From Tretioscincus oriximinensis (Eukaryota; Chordata; Lepidosauria; Squamata; Gymnophthalmidae): a stretch of 64,000 bases of DNA. The first letter of the stretch is position 1. Each line of letters starts with the position of its first letter. A model generated the notes under the pieces. The model was not told the DNA's origin. It saw only the letters and a program-made list of their open reading frames with translations, and searched no databases. The position numbers were made by a program, and so were the translations under genes. Where the stretch lies: the NCBI GenBank assembly GCA_022410635.1, contig JAJVDF010000016.1:1071717-1135716 (forward strand). The letters are read 5' to 3'. Below, in pieces: positions 58,101-64,000 of the stretch.

Positions 58101-59976
58101 CATCTCTAGTGATCACAGTGTTGAAAGAAATGTAGCAAACATGGTGGAATATTTAAAAAAGCTAGTAAAAATTAGTTTGTGTTCCTTTAAAATGTTTTAT
58201 GACTATTTTAAAATGGCAAAGTTGTACGAACTATTTATTTGAAATTTTCCTGGTTTTTCTCTTGATAGTCATTGCTGGGCATGTATCGTTGTACAGACGT
58301 GCCAGGGGAATTTGTCTGGCAGACAGGGATTCTATACCAAGCTGTCAGCAGAGGAAACTGGATACTTCTAGAAGATATTGATTATGCTCCTCTGGATGTG
58401 GTATGTATGTATGAAACGTATATATGTACCCAAAATTTCAGATATAGGCTCCTTCAAAAAGGGCTGTCTCATAATAAACACCACAAAATTTGAGATTTAT
58501 TTCTGTCTAGGAAAAGGATCAATTTTCATCTAAGATATGTATGGGGTTCTTGACTTAATTTTTCACTTTTCTGTTTATTTGAAAACATTTCCCCATCAGT
58601 TAAGGAAACAATTTACTTATGCATGTTTTGAAGTAACTGACTCTATGCTGAAGTATGGGAAATATCTTACAAAGAAAGGTAATGTGTCTATAGGACATCA
58701 AAGGTTGAAAACCTAGTCCATGTATTGTTTGTCAGTTATACTCCTCAGTCAGAATAGTGTGTTTGGGCCCCCTTCTACAAAATGTAAAACAATGGAATGT
58801 AGAACATAAATTGACTTATTTCTTGCAAGATGCTGAGGTATAATATTGGGTAGCCTCATTTTTGCATAAGACAGCTCAACTTAGGAAATCCATTTTGTAT
58901 GTGCTCTTGTAATTGGATTTCATATGATCTAATGACTAATCATTTAGTAATAAACTAACAAATATACTGTACATTTTTATATGCTTTCATCATTGTAGTA
59001 TTCTCCTCCTTACTTCCAGAAGAGCTAGTGGTAGCTAGTAGCCTGGATAGCTTTAAGACAGGGTTAGACAAGTTCATGGAAGCCAAGTCATGGAACTAAG
59101 TTGGATGTCTTGATATGGTCTCCGAGATGGAGCAACAGGCAGGATTACTGAAAAGCCATTTGCAGGGTATTGAGAACCGCTGAAGATTTTGCCTTCTTCT
59201 GTTCCAGACTATCAGGTGCAATTGGTGGGCCTCTGTGTGAGACAGAATGTTGGACAAGATGGGCTGCGGCCTGTTTCAGCACAGCTACTCTTATGNTCTT
59301 ATGAGATTACTTTTAACTGTAGAATGCTACAATAGAAAATATAAATAGAACTTGAAAACTGCAAGATAGGCTATAAATTGAGGTTTAAGCATTTATGTAA
59401 ACTGTAGGTTTGATGCCTTACTGAGGTACTTTCCAGGTTTAAAAAGTTTGTTTTTTAATAGAATGTCCACAGAATAGATAGAGACATTTAAGCGTTTATA
59501 TAAACTGTAATTTTTTATAGGGTCCCCAAAATTGCAGCGTAATGTCCAATGCAAAGTAGGCTTGGTTGTGGAGGGTTTGGGAGGCCTTGAAGCAAATTTA
59601 GATAAGACCAGTAGAGCCCAGGTTATACATAAAGTCCCCAATTATGCTTTGTTTCATGGGATAGTTAAAACCTATTTAGATGCCCTCTCCTCGTTAGCCT
59701 GTACAGTTGTCTTATCAAAGTTTTTAGTAGCTTATCAAAGAGTTTTGTTTTAAGCATTGTTTTGTATTGCAAGAGATAGCTGGCCTGTTCTATCTTGAGT
59801 GCATATAATTTCTGTCTCTTAGCATCTTTGCCTCTGCTTGCTTTAACTGAGTGTTTTTTTTCTGTTCTCTAGGTTTCTGTGTTAATTCCGCTTCTAGAAA
59901 ATGGGGATCTGTTGATTCCTGGCAGAAGTGACTGCATAAAAGCAGCTCCTGGGTTCCAACTTTTTGCAACTAGAAG
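48962..59976 (+). CDS. MDN1: MDN1 (midasin), first 8 coding exons; gene continues past the window
   Basis: Midasin is the giant nuclear AAA ATPase (about 5600 residues) that pulls assembly factors such as the PES1-BOP1-WDR12 module off pre-60S ribosomes. Exons found: 48962-49060, 52919-53145, 54252-54476, 55350-55457, 55579-55771, 56593-56805, 58269-58400, 59873-59976. All junctions are GT-AG and phases match, giving 433 codons plus two bases. Residues 1-284 are the N-terminal helical domain (QINHDLHERLCVAMSKLIG, LRYFKDTSPVFQRLFLESSD, ELWDWSV). AAA1 begins after residue 285, with Walker A GPVGCGKTS at 318-326 and the Walker B region ILLEDID at 387-393. No later exon is seen before 64000. Divergent to CASP8AP2, as in other amniotes. 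Confidence 0.96.
49294..49343 (+). other. G-run cluster, possible G-quadruplex
   Basis: Five or more G runs of 4-11 bases within 50 bp, 230 bp after the exon 1 donor; a further G run lies at 49144-49153. Confidence 0.6.
49545..49700. mobile_element. Palindromic MITE, family P, copy 2
   Basis: TTGGCTGCATCAACGCATC and CATTCCACTATAGTTGGA at the left meet near-complements at the right (GAATATCCAACCAAAGTGGA, then GATGCATGCGGCCG). Related to 45880-46075. In MDN1 intron 1. Confidence 0.6.
49915..50013 (-). repeat. CR1 LINE extreme 3' end
   Basis: AAGAACATAAGAAGAGCC to 'ccaccagatgcacctgggc'. About 100 bp, antisense in MDN1 intron 1. Internally truncated against the next sequence. Confidence 0.9.
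50014..51861. other. MDN1 intron 1, middle part
   Basis: Two related segments, 50640-50720 and 51058-51150, share 'tagcactttagagtctaa' / 'tagtaccttaaagactaa' and 'gcctgagcttttgtagac'. This looks like a tail known from reptile SINE/LINE families. No exon. Confidence 0.45.
51862..52151 (+). repeat. tRNA-derived SINE with CTT tail, copy F
   Basis: Head GCAGACACGAATGGCTCAG, B box region 'agttacgaagccc' (mutated), tail 'gttcttcttct'. Sense orientation in MDN1 intron 1. Confidence 0.9.
52272..52372. repeat. Single arm of the fold-back element
   Basis: GGCCCTGTCCGCACGGAGCC, then 'catcttggggtagatgttgg' and 'catgccaatataaactatgg'. Matches the complement of 46935-47025 in order, without the second arm. 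Confidence 0.75.
52919..53145 (+). CDS. MDN1: MDN1 coding exon 2
   Basis: Acceptor ACTTTTTCAG, donor ATGCC|GTAAGT. Encodes QQDRQCILSALAQLLLDKEC and LLDLLERNAEIIKCSGQINH. Confidence 0.96.
53146..54251. other. MDN1 intron 2
   Basis: No repeat or exon recognised. Confidence 0.5.
54252..54476 (+). CDS. MDN1: MDN1 coding exon 3
   Basis: Acceptor TTTCTTGCAG, donor CGATG|GTAAGT. Encodes FALRYFKDTSPVFQRLFLES and ELWDWSVCIPLLRSHDTLVR. Confidence 0.96.
54477..55349. other. MDN1 intron 3
   Basis: 54580-54860 is GC-richer with chance frames; no family recognised. Confidence 0.45.
55350..55457 (+). CDS. MDN1: MDN1 coding exon 4
   Basis: Acceptor TTATTTCTTAG, donor CTAAA|GTAAGG. Encodes YTASCLALVTCMNDEHRLSF and LKKTFNPEELIHFRL. 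Confidence 0.95.
55579..55771 (+). CDS. MDN1: MDN1 coding exon 5
   Basis: Acceptor TTTTGACAG, donor AAAAT|GTAAGT. Encodes ALVLANPDITFWKKEKELQY and VVAICGVVLPKQQ. Confidence 0.95.
55772..56592. other. MDN1 intron 5 with a DIRS-end fragment
   Basis: Holds the segment 56099-56250 described separately; otherwise AT-rich. Confidence 0.5.
56099..56250 (+). repeat. Terminal fragment of the DIRS-like element
   Basis: TTCACAGAGGACGGAAC onward is shared with 62011-62170. Both contain a stem: CCTGCAGGAAGC(G/A)ACAGAA and, 60-80 bp on, TTCTGTCGCTTCTTGCAGG. Only the end of the element is present here, in MDN1 intron 5. Confidence 0.7.
56593..56805 (+). CDS. MDN1: MDN1 coding exon 6 (AAA1 Walker A)
   Basis: 71 codons. 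Acceptor TTGTAACAG, donor AGCAAG|GTAATG. Contains LLEGPVGCGKTSLVEFLAAV, the P-loop of the first AAA module, and LQLGDQTDSK. Confidence 0.97.
57170..57660 (+). repeat. Decayed L1-like ORF2 remnant
   Basis: Around 57297-57410 one frame reads RWYGTPAQLSHMI and further TELNYFWQRVF, resembling the L1 ORF2 C-terminal block (RWYxTPxxLxxM...). Several stops. Confidence 0.5.
57950..58089 (+). repeat. L2-like LINE 3' end
   Basis: 'gaaggtcatggcgacccga', 'gtaagccgccctggacacc', 'gaagggcggggtaaaaat', (AAAT)n. Near-identical to 20868-20998, so a fairly young pair. Confidence 0.85.
58269..58400 (+). CDS. MDN1: MDN1 coding exon 7 (AAA1 Walker B)
   Basis: 44 codons. Acceptor CTCTTGATAG, donor GATGTG|GTATGT. 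Contains CTDVPGEFVWQTGILYQAVS and WILLEDIDYAPLDV. Confidence 0.96.
58401..59015. other. MDN1 intron 7, first part
   Basis: No exon or repeat recognised. Confidence 0.5.
59016..59302 (+). repeat. CR1 LINE 3'UTR
   Basis: 'gtagctagtagcctggat' to 'cacagctactcttatg'. Sense orientation in MDN1 intron 7. Confidence 0.9.
59303..59872. other. MDN1 intron 7, last part
   Basis: 59525-59750 has short open frames on both strands without recognisable motifs. Confidence 0.4.
59873..59976 (+). CDS. MDN1: MDN1 coding exon 8
   Basis: Acceptor TTCTCTAG, donor AGAAG|GTATAT. Encodes VSVLIPLLENGDLLIPGRSD and APGFQLFATRR, the sensor-1 side of AAA1. The next exon is not in the window. Confidence 0.95.
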
Positions 59977-60030
59977 GTATATAATATTGTTTCATTAAAA
60001 TATATTGATGCTTTTAGTGGCACTTGTTTA

Positions 60031-60830
60031 TAGGATCATAAGAAGAGCCCTGCAGGTCACAGCCCATCTAGTGTATCTCAAGCAGAAGGCAAACCTGTCA
60101 CATACAGTGATACCCCGGTTCTCGAACGCCTTGACTTTCGACCAAATCGGTATTCGACCAGGAGATTCGAGAAACTTTTGTCTTGGAATCCGAACAAATA
60201 TTTGGAACTCGAACTTCCGAGATGAGCCGAGTTGAGCTGAATGGCGTTCATTCGGCCCAGCGCNCCTTGCTTGCGTCATCAGTGTGAGTGCAGAGAGAGA
60301 GTCACGCTTTGTGGAGAGAGTCATTGCTTCNGTTCTCGAACAATTTGGTTCTCGACCGTCCTCCTGGAATGAATTATGTTCGAGAACCGAGGTATCACTG
60401 TATTCTCAATTCTCTGCAAATGGCATTTTAGGAATATTGCATATTGTTGCATCCATGAGGCATCCATCCTGGTAGTCATTGATACACATGGCTTTCCTAA
60501 ATTTGTCTAATCCTATCTTAAAGCTATCCAGGTTGCTATATACCATCACCTCTTGTGGAAGTAAATTCCATGGGCCAAAGATTGAGTAAAAAAAAAAAAG
60601 GTTCATCCTAACTCTTCTGACAATCAGTTTCAAGGAATCCCCCCGATCTTAGTGTTGAGTGAGACAGAAAATATTTTTTTCTCTATACACCCATGCATGA
60701 TTATATTCACTGCAGTCAGATCACCATCTAAATATTACTTTTCAAGGGTGAAGAGACTTAGACGTTGCAACCTGAATATAGGAATAGGAAGGTCCAGTTT
60801 TTAAGCCATGTGAAGGTGTGTTGAAAATTC
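60031..60830 (-). repeat. CR1 LINE 3' end, split by a MITE
   Basis: CR1 on the minus strand, 60031-60104 and 60403-60830: CATAAGAAGAGCCCTGC, 'ctaatcctatcttaaagct', 'taactcttctgacaatcag'. Interrupted by the TA-flanked element 60105-60400. Confidence 0.88.
60105..60400. mobile_element. TA-flanked MITE (Tc1/mariner-pogo type) nested in CR1
   Basis: 296 bp. Left end CAGTGATACCCCGGTTCTCG, right end the complement of CAGTGATACCTCGGTTCTCG: one mismatch over 23 bp. TA on both sides (60103-60104, 60401-60402). No transposase frame. Confidence 0.92.
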
Positions 60831-60844
60831 ATCATTCTTGAATC

Positions 60845-61046
60845 TAGAAGTGAAGAAAGACAAAGATTTTTTTTCACTCAGAGGATCATCGGCCTGTGGA
60901 ATTTACCTCCAGAAGAGGTGGTAGTAGCTAGTAGCCTGGATAGATTTAAGACAGGATTAGACAAGTTCATGAAAGCCAAGGGTATAAACAGCTACTGGGA
61001 TGGATGTCAGCATGGCCTGATTCAGCAGGATTCCTCTTATGTTCTT
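60845..61046 (+). repeat. CR1 LINE 3'UTR with internal deletion
   Basis: 'ttcactcagaggatcatcgg', 'gatagatttaagacaggat', then jumps to 'catggcctgattcagcagga' and TTCTTATGTTC-like end. Opposite orientation to the CR1 copy just before it. Confidence 0.88.
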
Positions 61047-61462
61047 AAATTAATGAATAGAAATATTGTGATCCACTTTTTTANCCCCTCCTTAGAAGAA
61101 ATTGTGGGAAATAGTCTTTGACTTTGTTTAGCTAAAATTCACTTAGTTTTTCTTCATATTGCTTGCTGCTTTTGTATTCTGGACAGGTATATTCTTGCTA
61201 TTTATCTTGCTAATTTCCTNTGACTCTTGCTAACAAATACAACATAACATGAAAAGTGAGAATTTTGGCCCTGTTCTGGTCATTAATGCTGATAAAATCC
61301 ATATAGCTAAATCAAACATCAAATTAAATTTAGATCTTATAAGCGATGAAGCATTGACAGATAAGGCATTGTTGCTTGAACTTCAGCAGTTACATTAGCA
61401 AATACTGAGATGATGGGTGCTTTAAGCTATTTTAGGGACATAGTATTGCAATAAATATAATT
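61047..61462. other. MDN1 intron 8, unassigned part
   Basis: AT-rich; no exon or repeat recognised. Confidence 0.45.
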
Positions 61463-61925
61463 TGCTTATGTATAACATAAGAAGCCCTGGGTCTCAGTCC
61501 ATCTAGTTCAGCACACACTGGGCCACTCATTGGACCATCTCAATGAACCATCTCAAGCAGAAAACAAAATATAAAAGGTCATCTGCTCTTGACACATATA
61601 CCCCAATGGAATTTAGAGGCATTATGCACGTTTCTCTAAGCTGGATGGATTTGTTTGGCCCTAGTAGCCTTTGATACACCTTTCCTCTATGAATCCATCT
61701 TAATCTGGCTGGTTGCTGTCATCACTCCTTCTGACAGTAAATTCCAGCAACTGGATCTTCTGGTAGAGAAAGATTTCCCATGTTGGTCCTAACTCAATAG
61801 CTTTATAGAATGTCCCCTATTCTATTGTACAAGAGAGAAAACAGTTTTTCTCTTTCTACCTTTTCCATACTATGCATGGTTTTGTATAATTTAATCTGAT
61901 GACCTTTTAAACACTTAATTTCTAG
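61463..61925 (-). repeat. Old CR1 LINE 3' end
   Basis: 'acataagaagccctgggtc', 'ccatctagttcagcaca', 'cagtaaattccagcaactgg', 'ttaatctgatgacctttt'. More diverged than the other copies. Confidence 0.75.
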
Positions 61926-62010
61926 GCTGGTCTAGGTGCTACACCCTGGTTTCATAAAGGTATTGGCGTCACTNTTTAAGATATCCTGAAGCAAAGGTTT
62001 GCCAAGCGTA

Positions 62011-64000
62011 TTCACAGAGGACGGAACCGGGAAGGGATGTCGACAATGGGTTAAACCAGGAGACCCCTGCAGGAAGCGACAGAACTGAATAGTGGACTCT
62101 CCCTACCCATGATGCCCCCTGTAGGCGGAGCTAGTCCCCAGTCTTCTGTCGCTTCTTGCAGGAAAGACANCTTCTCCTAGACATCCTTCTATTTCTTGTG
62201 AATTCTATGGAAAGTTTGCCTGGGGGTGAGTCAAATCTTCCTCCCCCCGCTGGTGTGACGGGACCCTCTAATCCTAGTCGGTCCGTCCCCAGCCTGGAAA
62301 GACCTTTGAGGGAGCCGGCTGGCTCCTGGGAGCATTGGGCTGCCCCCCCCCTTGGACTGGGAGCTCGCAGCCTTCAAGGAATTTATTTTAAAACTACCGG
62401 GGATATCTCGCCTCCCTCCGGGGTCGCTTGTATCCCCCGTGCAGCCTCTTAACCTGGCCCGCTCCATTCGCCCCGCCCTTCTTCTTCGGCGGAGCGCGAC
62501 GCGATTTCTCGCCCCGGCATGGCGCCCGCGCCTCATTTTCAGACGCCTTCAGCCCCTTCCGACCTGGATAGCCTCCGTATGGTCATGGAAGGGATGCTGG
62601 AATTTTTCAAAAAGACTTCTGCGCCAGCGCCGCCGATTCCAACCCCCCCTCTCCTATTTGACTTTCTACCTTCTGACTCCACAGAGGAGTCTTCCTCGGA
62701 GAGGGGGCGGCCGCGCCATAAACACAAGAGGTGCCATTCTTCTAAGGGGGGATCTTCCCCCCCCCCCCCGCGACCGCAGGGGCTCTCGGCGTGGAACTAC
62801 CCCCATGCCCATTCCAGAGCAGGAGCCTTTTGCTGCCCCCCTTCCCTTGGAACCCTCTGGGGCCATACCCAAGGACAAGAGGCGGGGCGCTTCCAAGAGA
62901 AAACGCTCCCCTCCAGGGAACTGGCTCCTTCTGCTCCAGTGCCTCCTGCTGCCCCGACTGAGCCTCCTACTCACAGGAAAGCCTTGGCCAAAACCAAGCA
63001 TCTAGAACTGGACCTNCCACCCTCTCCCCAGTCGGTGGCAGGCCTTTCCGAATATGATCCCAGGGGTTCCAGTGACGAAGAGGACCCCCTGGATCTACCT
63101 CTGGACCCCTCTCNGGAACATCAGCTCCCTGGGGCTTTTCAGGATCTCTTTGCAGAGGACCCAGAGGATGCTGCAGCTTCTGAACCACCTCTGACCAGGC
63201 AAGTGGCTGTTCCTCNCCTCTTTCCTCTGGACGACTTCCCAAAACTCCTATCCAAGATGTTATCCTCTCTCAATATGAAGCCAGTCCAGACGCTTCCGGA
63301 CGATCTCGCAGAGGAGNTTACCAACCTCATGCTATCACCCATTCAGGCGCAACCATCGGCTCCTTTTCCCAAATCCTTTCGCAGAGAGGTGCTAAAGGAA
63401 TGGGAAGCGCCTAATAGGGCAACCAAGATACCTCCTATCCCTCGCAGATTCTTCGCTGGTGATATGGGGGAACCTGATCTATGGAAAACGCCCCTAGTGG
63501 ANGCCCCGATTTCTGCTCTGGTGTCTCAATGTGTGGCCCCCAAGCCGGGGGACACACCCCTCAAAGACCAGGACAAAAANTTGNAAACGATGCTCAAGAG
63601 GGAATTTGAGACTCAGAGCCTAATCACTAAGTCCTGCTCTTACCTCTCTCTTTTCGCCAGAGNGGGCCTCAAGTGGTCGGATGCCTTACTTGCTGCTGGC
63701 ATCCTCCCGTCTCAAGCTNAGCGACCAGTCCAGTATATCAGCAAGGTCCTGGCCTTCCTGGCTGACGCTGCNTTCGACACTCTTCTCCTCAGCTNCAGAG
63801 CCANGGCCTACAACGTGGCAGCCAGGAGGGCTCTCTGGCTTCGCTTCTGGAACGTGGATTCCACATCGCGCGCCAACCTCGCAGCTTCTCCCTTTCTCAG
63901 TGGCCTCCTTTTTGGGGAAGAGGCCCTGAAAGACATCCTGGTCGAGGCTCGCGGGAAGAAGAAGGTTATGCCTTCCCGCCCTGCCCAACAGTCCTCCGGC
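62011..64000 (+). mobile_element. DIRS-like retrotransposon, 5' part (runs off window)
   Basis: Starts with the segment shared with 56099-56250, including a CCTGCAGGAAGCGACAGAA / TTCTGTCGCTTCTTGCAGG stem (62083-62161), which could be part of the terminal repeat. A GC-rich leader and a long gag-like frame follow. DIRS elements use a tyrosine recombinase and a reverse transcriptase; those genes would lie beyond the window. It lies in MDN1 intron 8, same strand. Confidence 0.7.
62519..64000 (+). CDS. DIRS gag-like protein, partial
   Basis: One frame from ATG at 62519 is open to the window end (494 codons, ignoring Ns; three ambiguous codons could hide stops, e.g. near 63581, 63584 and 63719). 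The N-terminal part is proline/serine-rich, with a short acidic block (GSSDEEDPLDLPLD). The C-terminal part has AYNVAARRALWLRFWNVDS and then FLSGLLFGEEALKDIL, matching the end of vertebrate DIRS gag-like proteins (RRALWLR... LLFG). Between about 62760 and 62920 another frame looks more protein-like (PIPEQEPFAAPLPLEPSG), suggesting two compensating indels, the first at a C run (62759-62769). This is an endogenous transposon gene, not a host gene. Confidence 0.75.
   Translation, partial: MAPAPHFQTPSAPSDLDSLRMVMEGMLEFFKKTSAPAPPIPTPPLLFDFLPSDSTEESSSERGRPRHKHKRCHSSKGGSSPPPPRPQGLSAWNYPHAHSRAGAFCCPPSLGTLWGHTQGQEAGRFQEKTLPSRELAPSAPVPPAAPTEPPTHRKALAKTKHLELDXPPSPQSVAGLSEYDPRGSSDEEDPLDLPLDPSXEHQLPGAFQDLFAEDPEDAAASEPPLTRQVAVPXLFPLDDFPKLLSKMLSSLNMKPVQTLPDDLAEEXTNLMLSPIQAQPSAPFPKSFRREVLKEWEAPNRATKIPPIPRRFFAGDMGEPDLWKTPLVXAPISALVSQCVAPKPGDTPLKDQDKXLXTMLKREFETQSLITKSCSYLSLFARXGLKWSDALLAAGILPSQAXRPVQYISKVLAFLADAXFDTLLLSXRAXAYNVAARRALWLRFWNVDSTSRANLAASPFLSGLLFGEEALKDILVEARGKKKVMPSRPAQQSSG

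Larger units (their letters stand above)
56806..58268. other. MDN1 intron 6
   Basis: Contains an L1 remnant and an L2-like 3' end (separate entries). No exon. Confidence 0.5.

Noticed and set aside
62352..63005. 217-codon open frame in the DIRS region
   Set aside because: Wrong frame for most of its length; only its middle part probably belongs to the gag-like protein through frame changes. Not a separate gene.
60000..64000. Search for MDN1 exon 9
   Set aside because: No GT-AG-bounded segment encoding the expected continuation of AAA1 was seen; the interval is filled with CR1, a MITE and the DIRS element.

Overview
The window is vertebrate nuclear DNA, most likely from a squamate reptile (lizard or snake). 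Three genes lie in the order GJA10 (-), CASP8AP2 (-), MDN1 (+). From general knowledge this matches the amniote neighbourhood known from human 6q15. The squamate call rests on the repeats: many CR1 LINE 3' ends with the terminal (TTCTTATG)-type tail, tRNA-derived SINEs with CTT/GAA tails, L2 and L1 remnants, and a DIRS-type retrotransposon. No species can be named from sequence alone. The assembly carries scattered single Ns and one 120-N gap (17329-17448).

Layout. 1-11.2 kb is intergenic and repeat-rich (CR1, SINEs, a hAT-type copy, an ATT microsatellite, a TA-flanked MITE). 11.25-12.8 kb is the single large coding exon of GJA10 (connexin). 12.8-22.7 kb is intergenic/5' flank of GJA10 with CR1, L2, L1, a palindromic hAT-like MITE, a full hAT element with an 8-bp target duplication, and the gapped LINE fragment. 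22.7-43.6 kb is CASP8AP2 (FLASH): I could join nine coding exons through GT-AG junctions with consistent phase into a 1928-residue protein, with a likely 3'UTR reaching about 22.75 kb. 43.6-48.9 kb is the divergent promoter interval, with two CpG-rich blocks (46.44-46.83 kb, carrying E2F-like sites; 48.69-49.15 kb at the MDN1 start), a large palindromic element and other MITEs. 48.96-60.0 kb holds the first eight coding exons of MDN1 (433 codons, through the first AAA Walker A and B motifs); the gene runs off the right edge. 62.0-64.0 kb holds the 5' part of a DIRS-like element with a long gag-like reading frame, cut by the window end.

Function. GJA10 forms gap-junction channels. CASP8AP2/FLASH acts in replication-dependent histone mRNA processing and in the cell nucleus at histone locus bodies. 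MDN1 is the giant AAA ATPase that remodels pre-60S ribosomes. CASP8AP2 and MDN1 are divergent, and each has a CpG-rich start region typical of growth-linked genes. I found no evidence of a novel multi-gene system. The most unusual structure is a 213-bp, about 98% identical inverted repeat that brackets the last coding exon of CASP8AP2.
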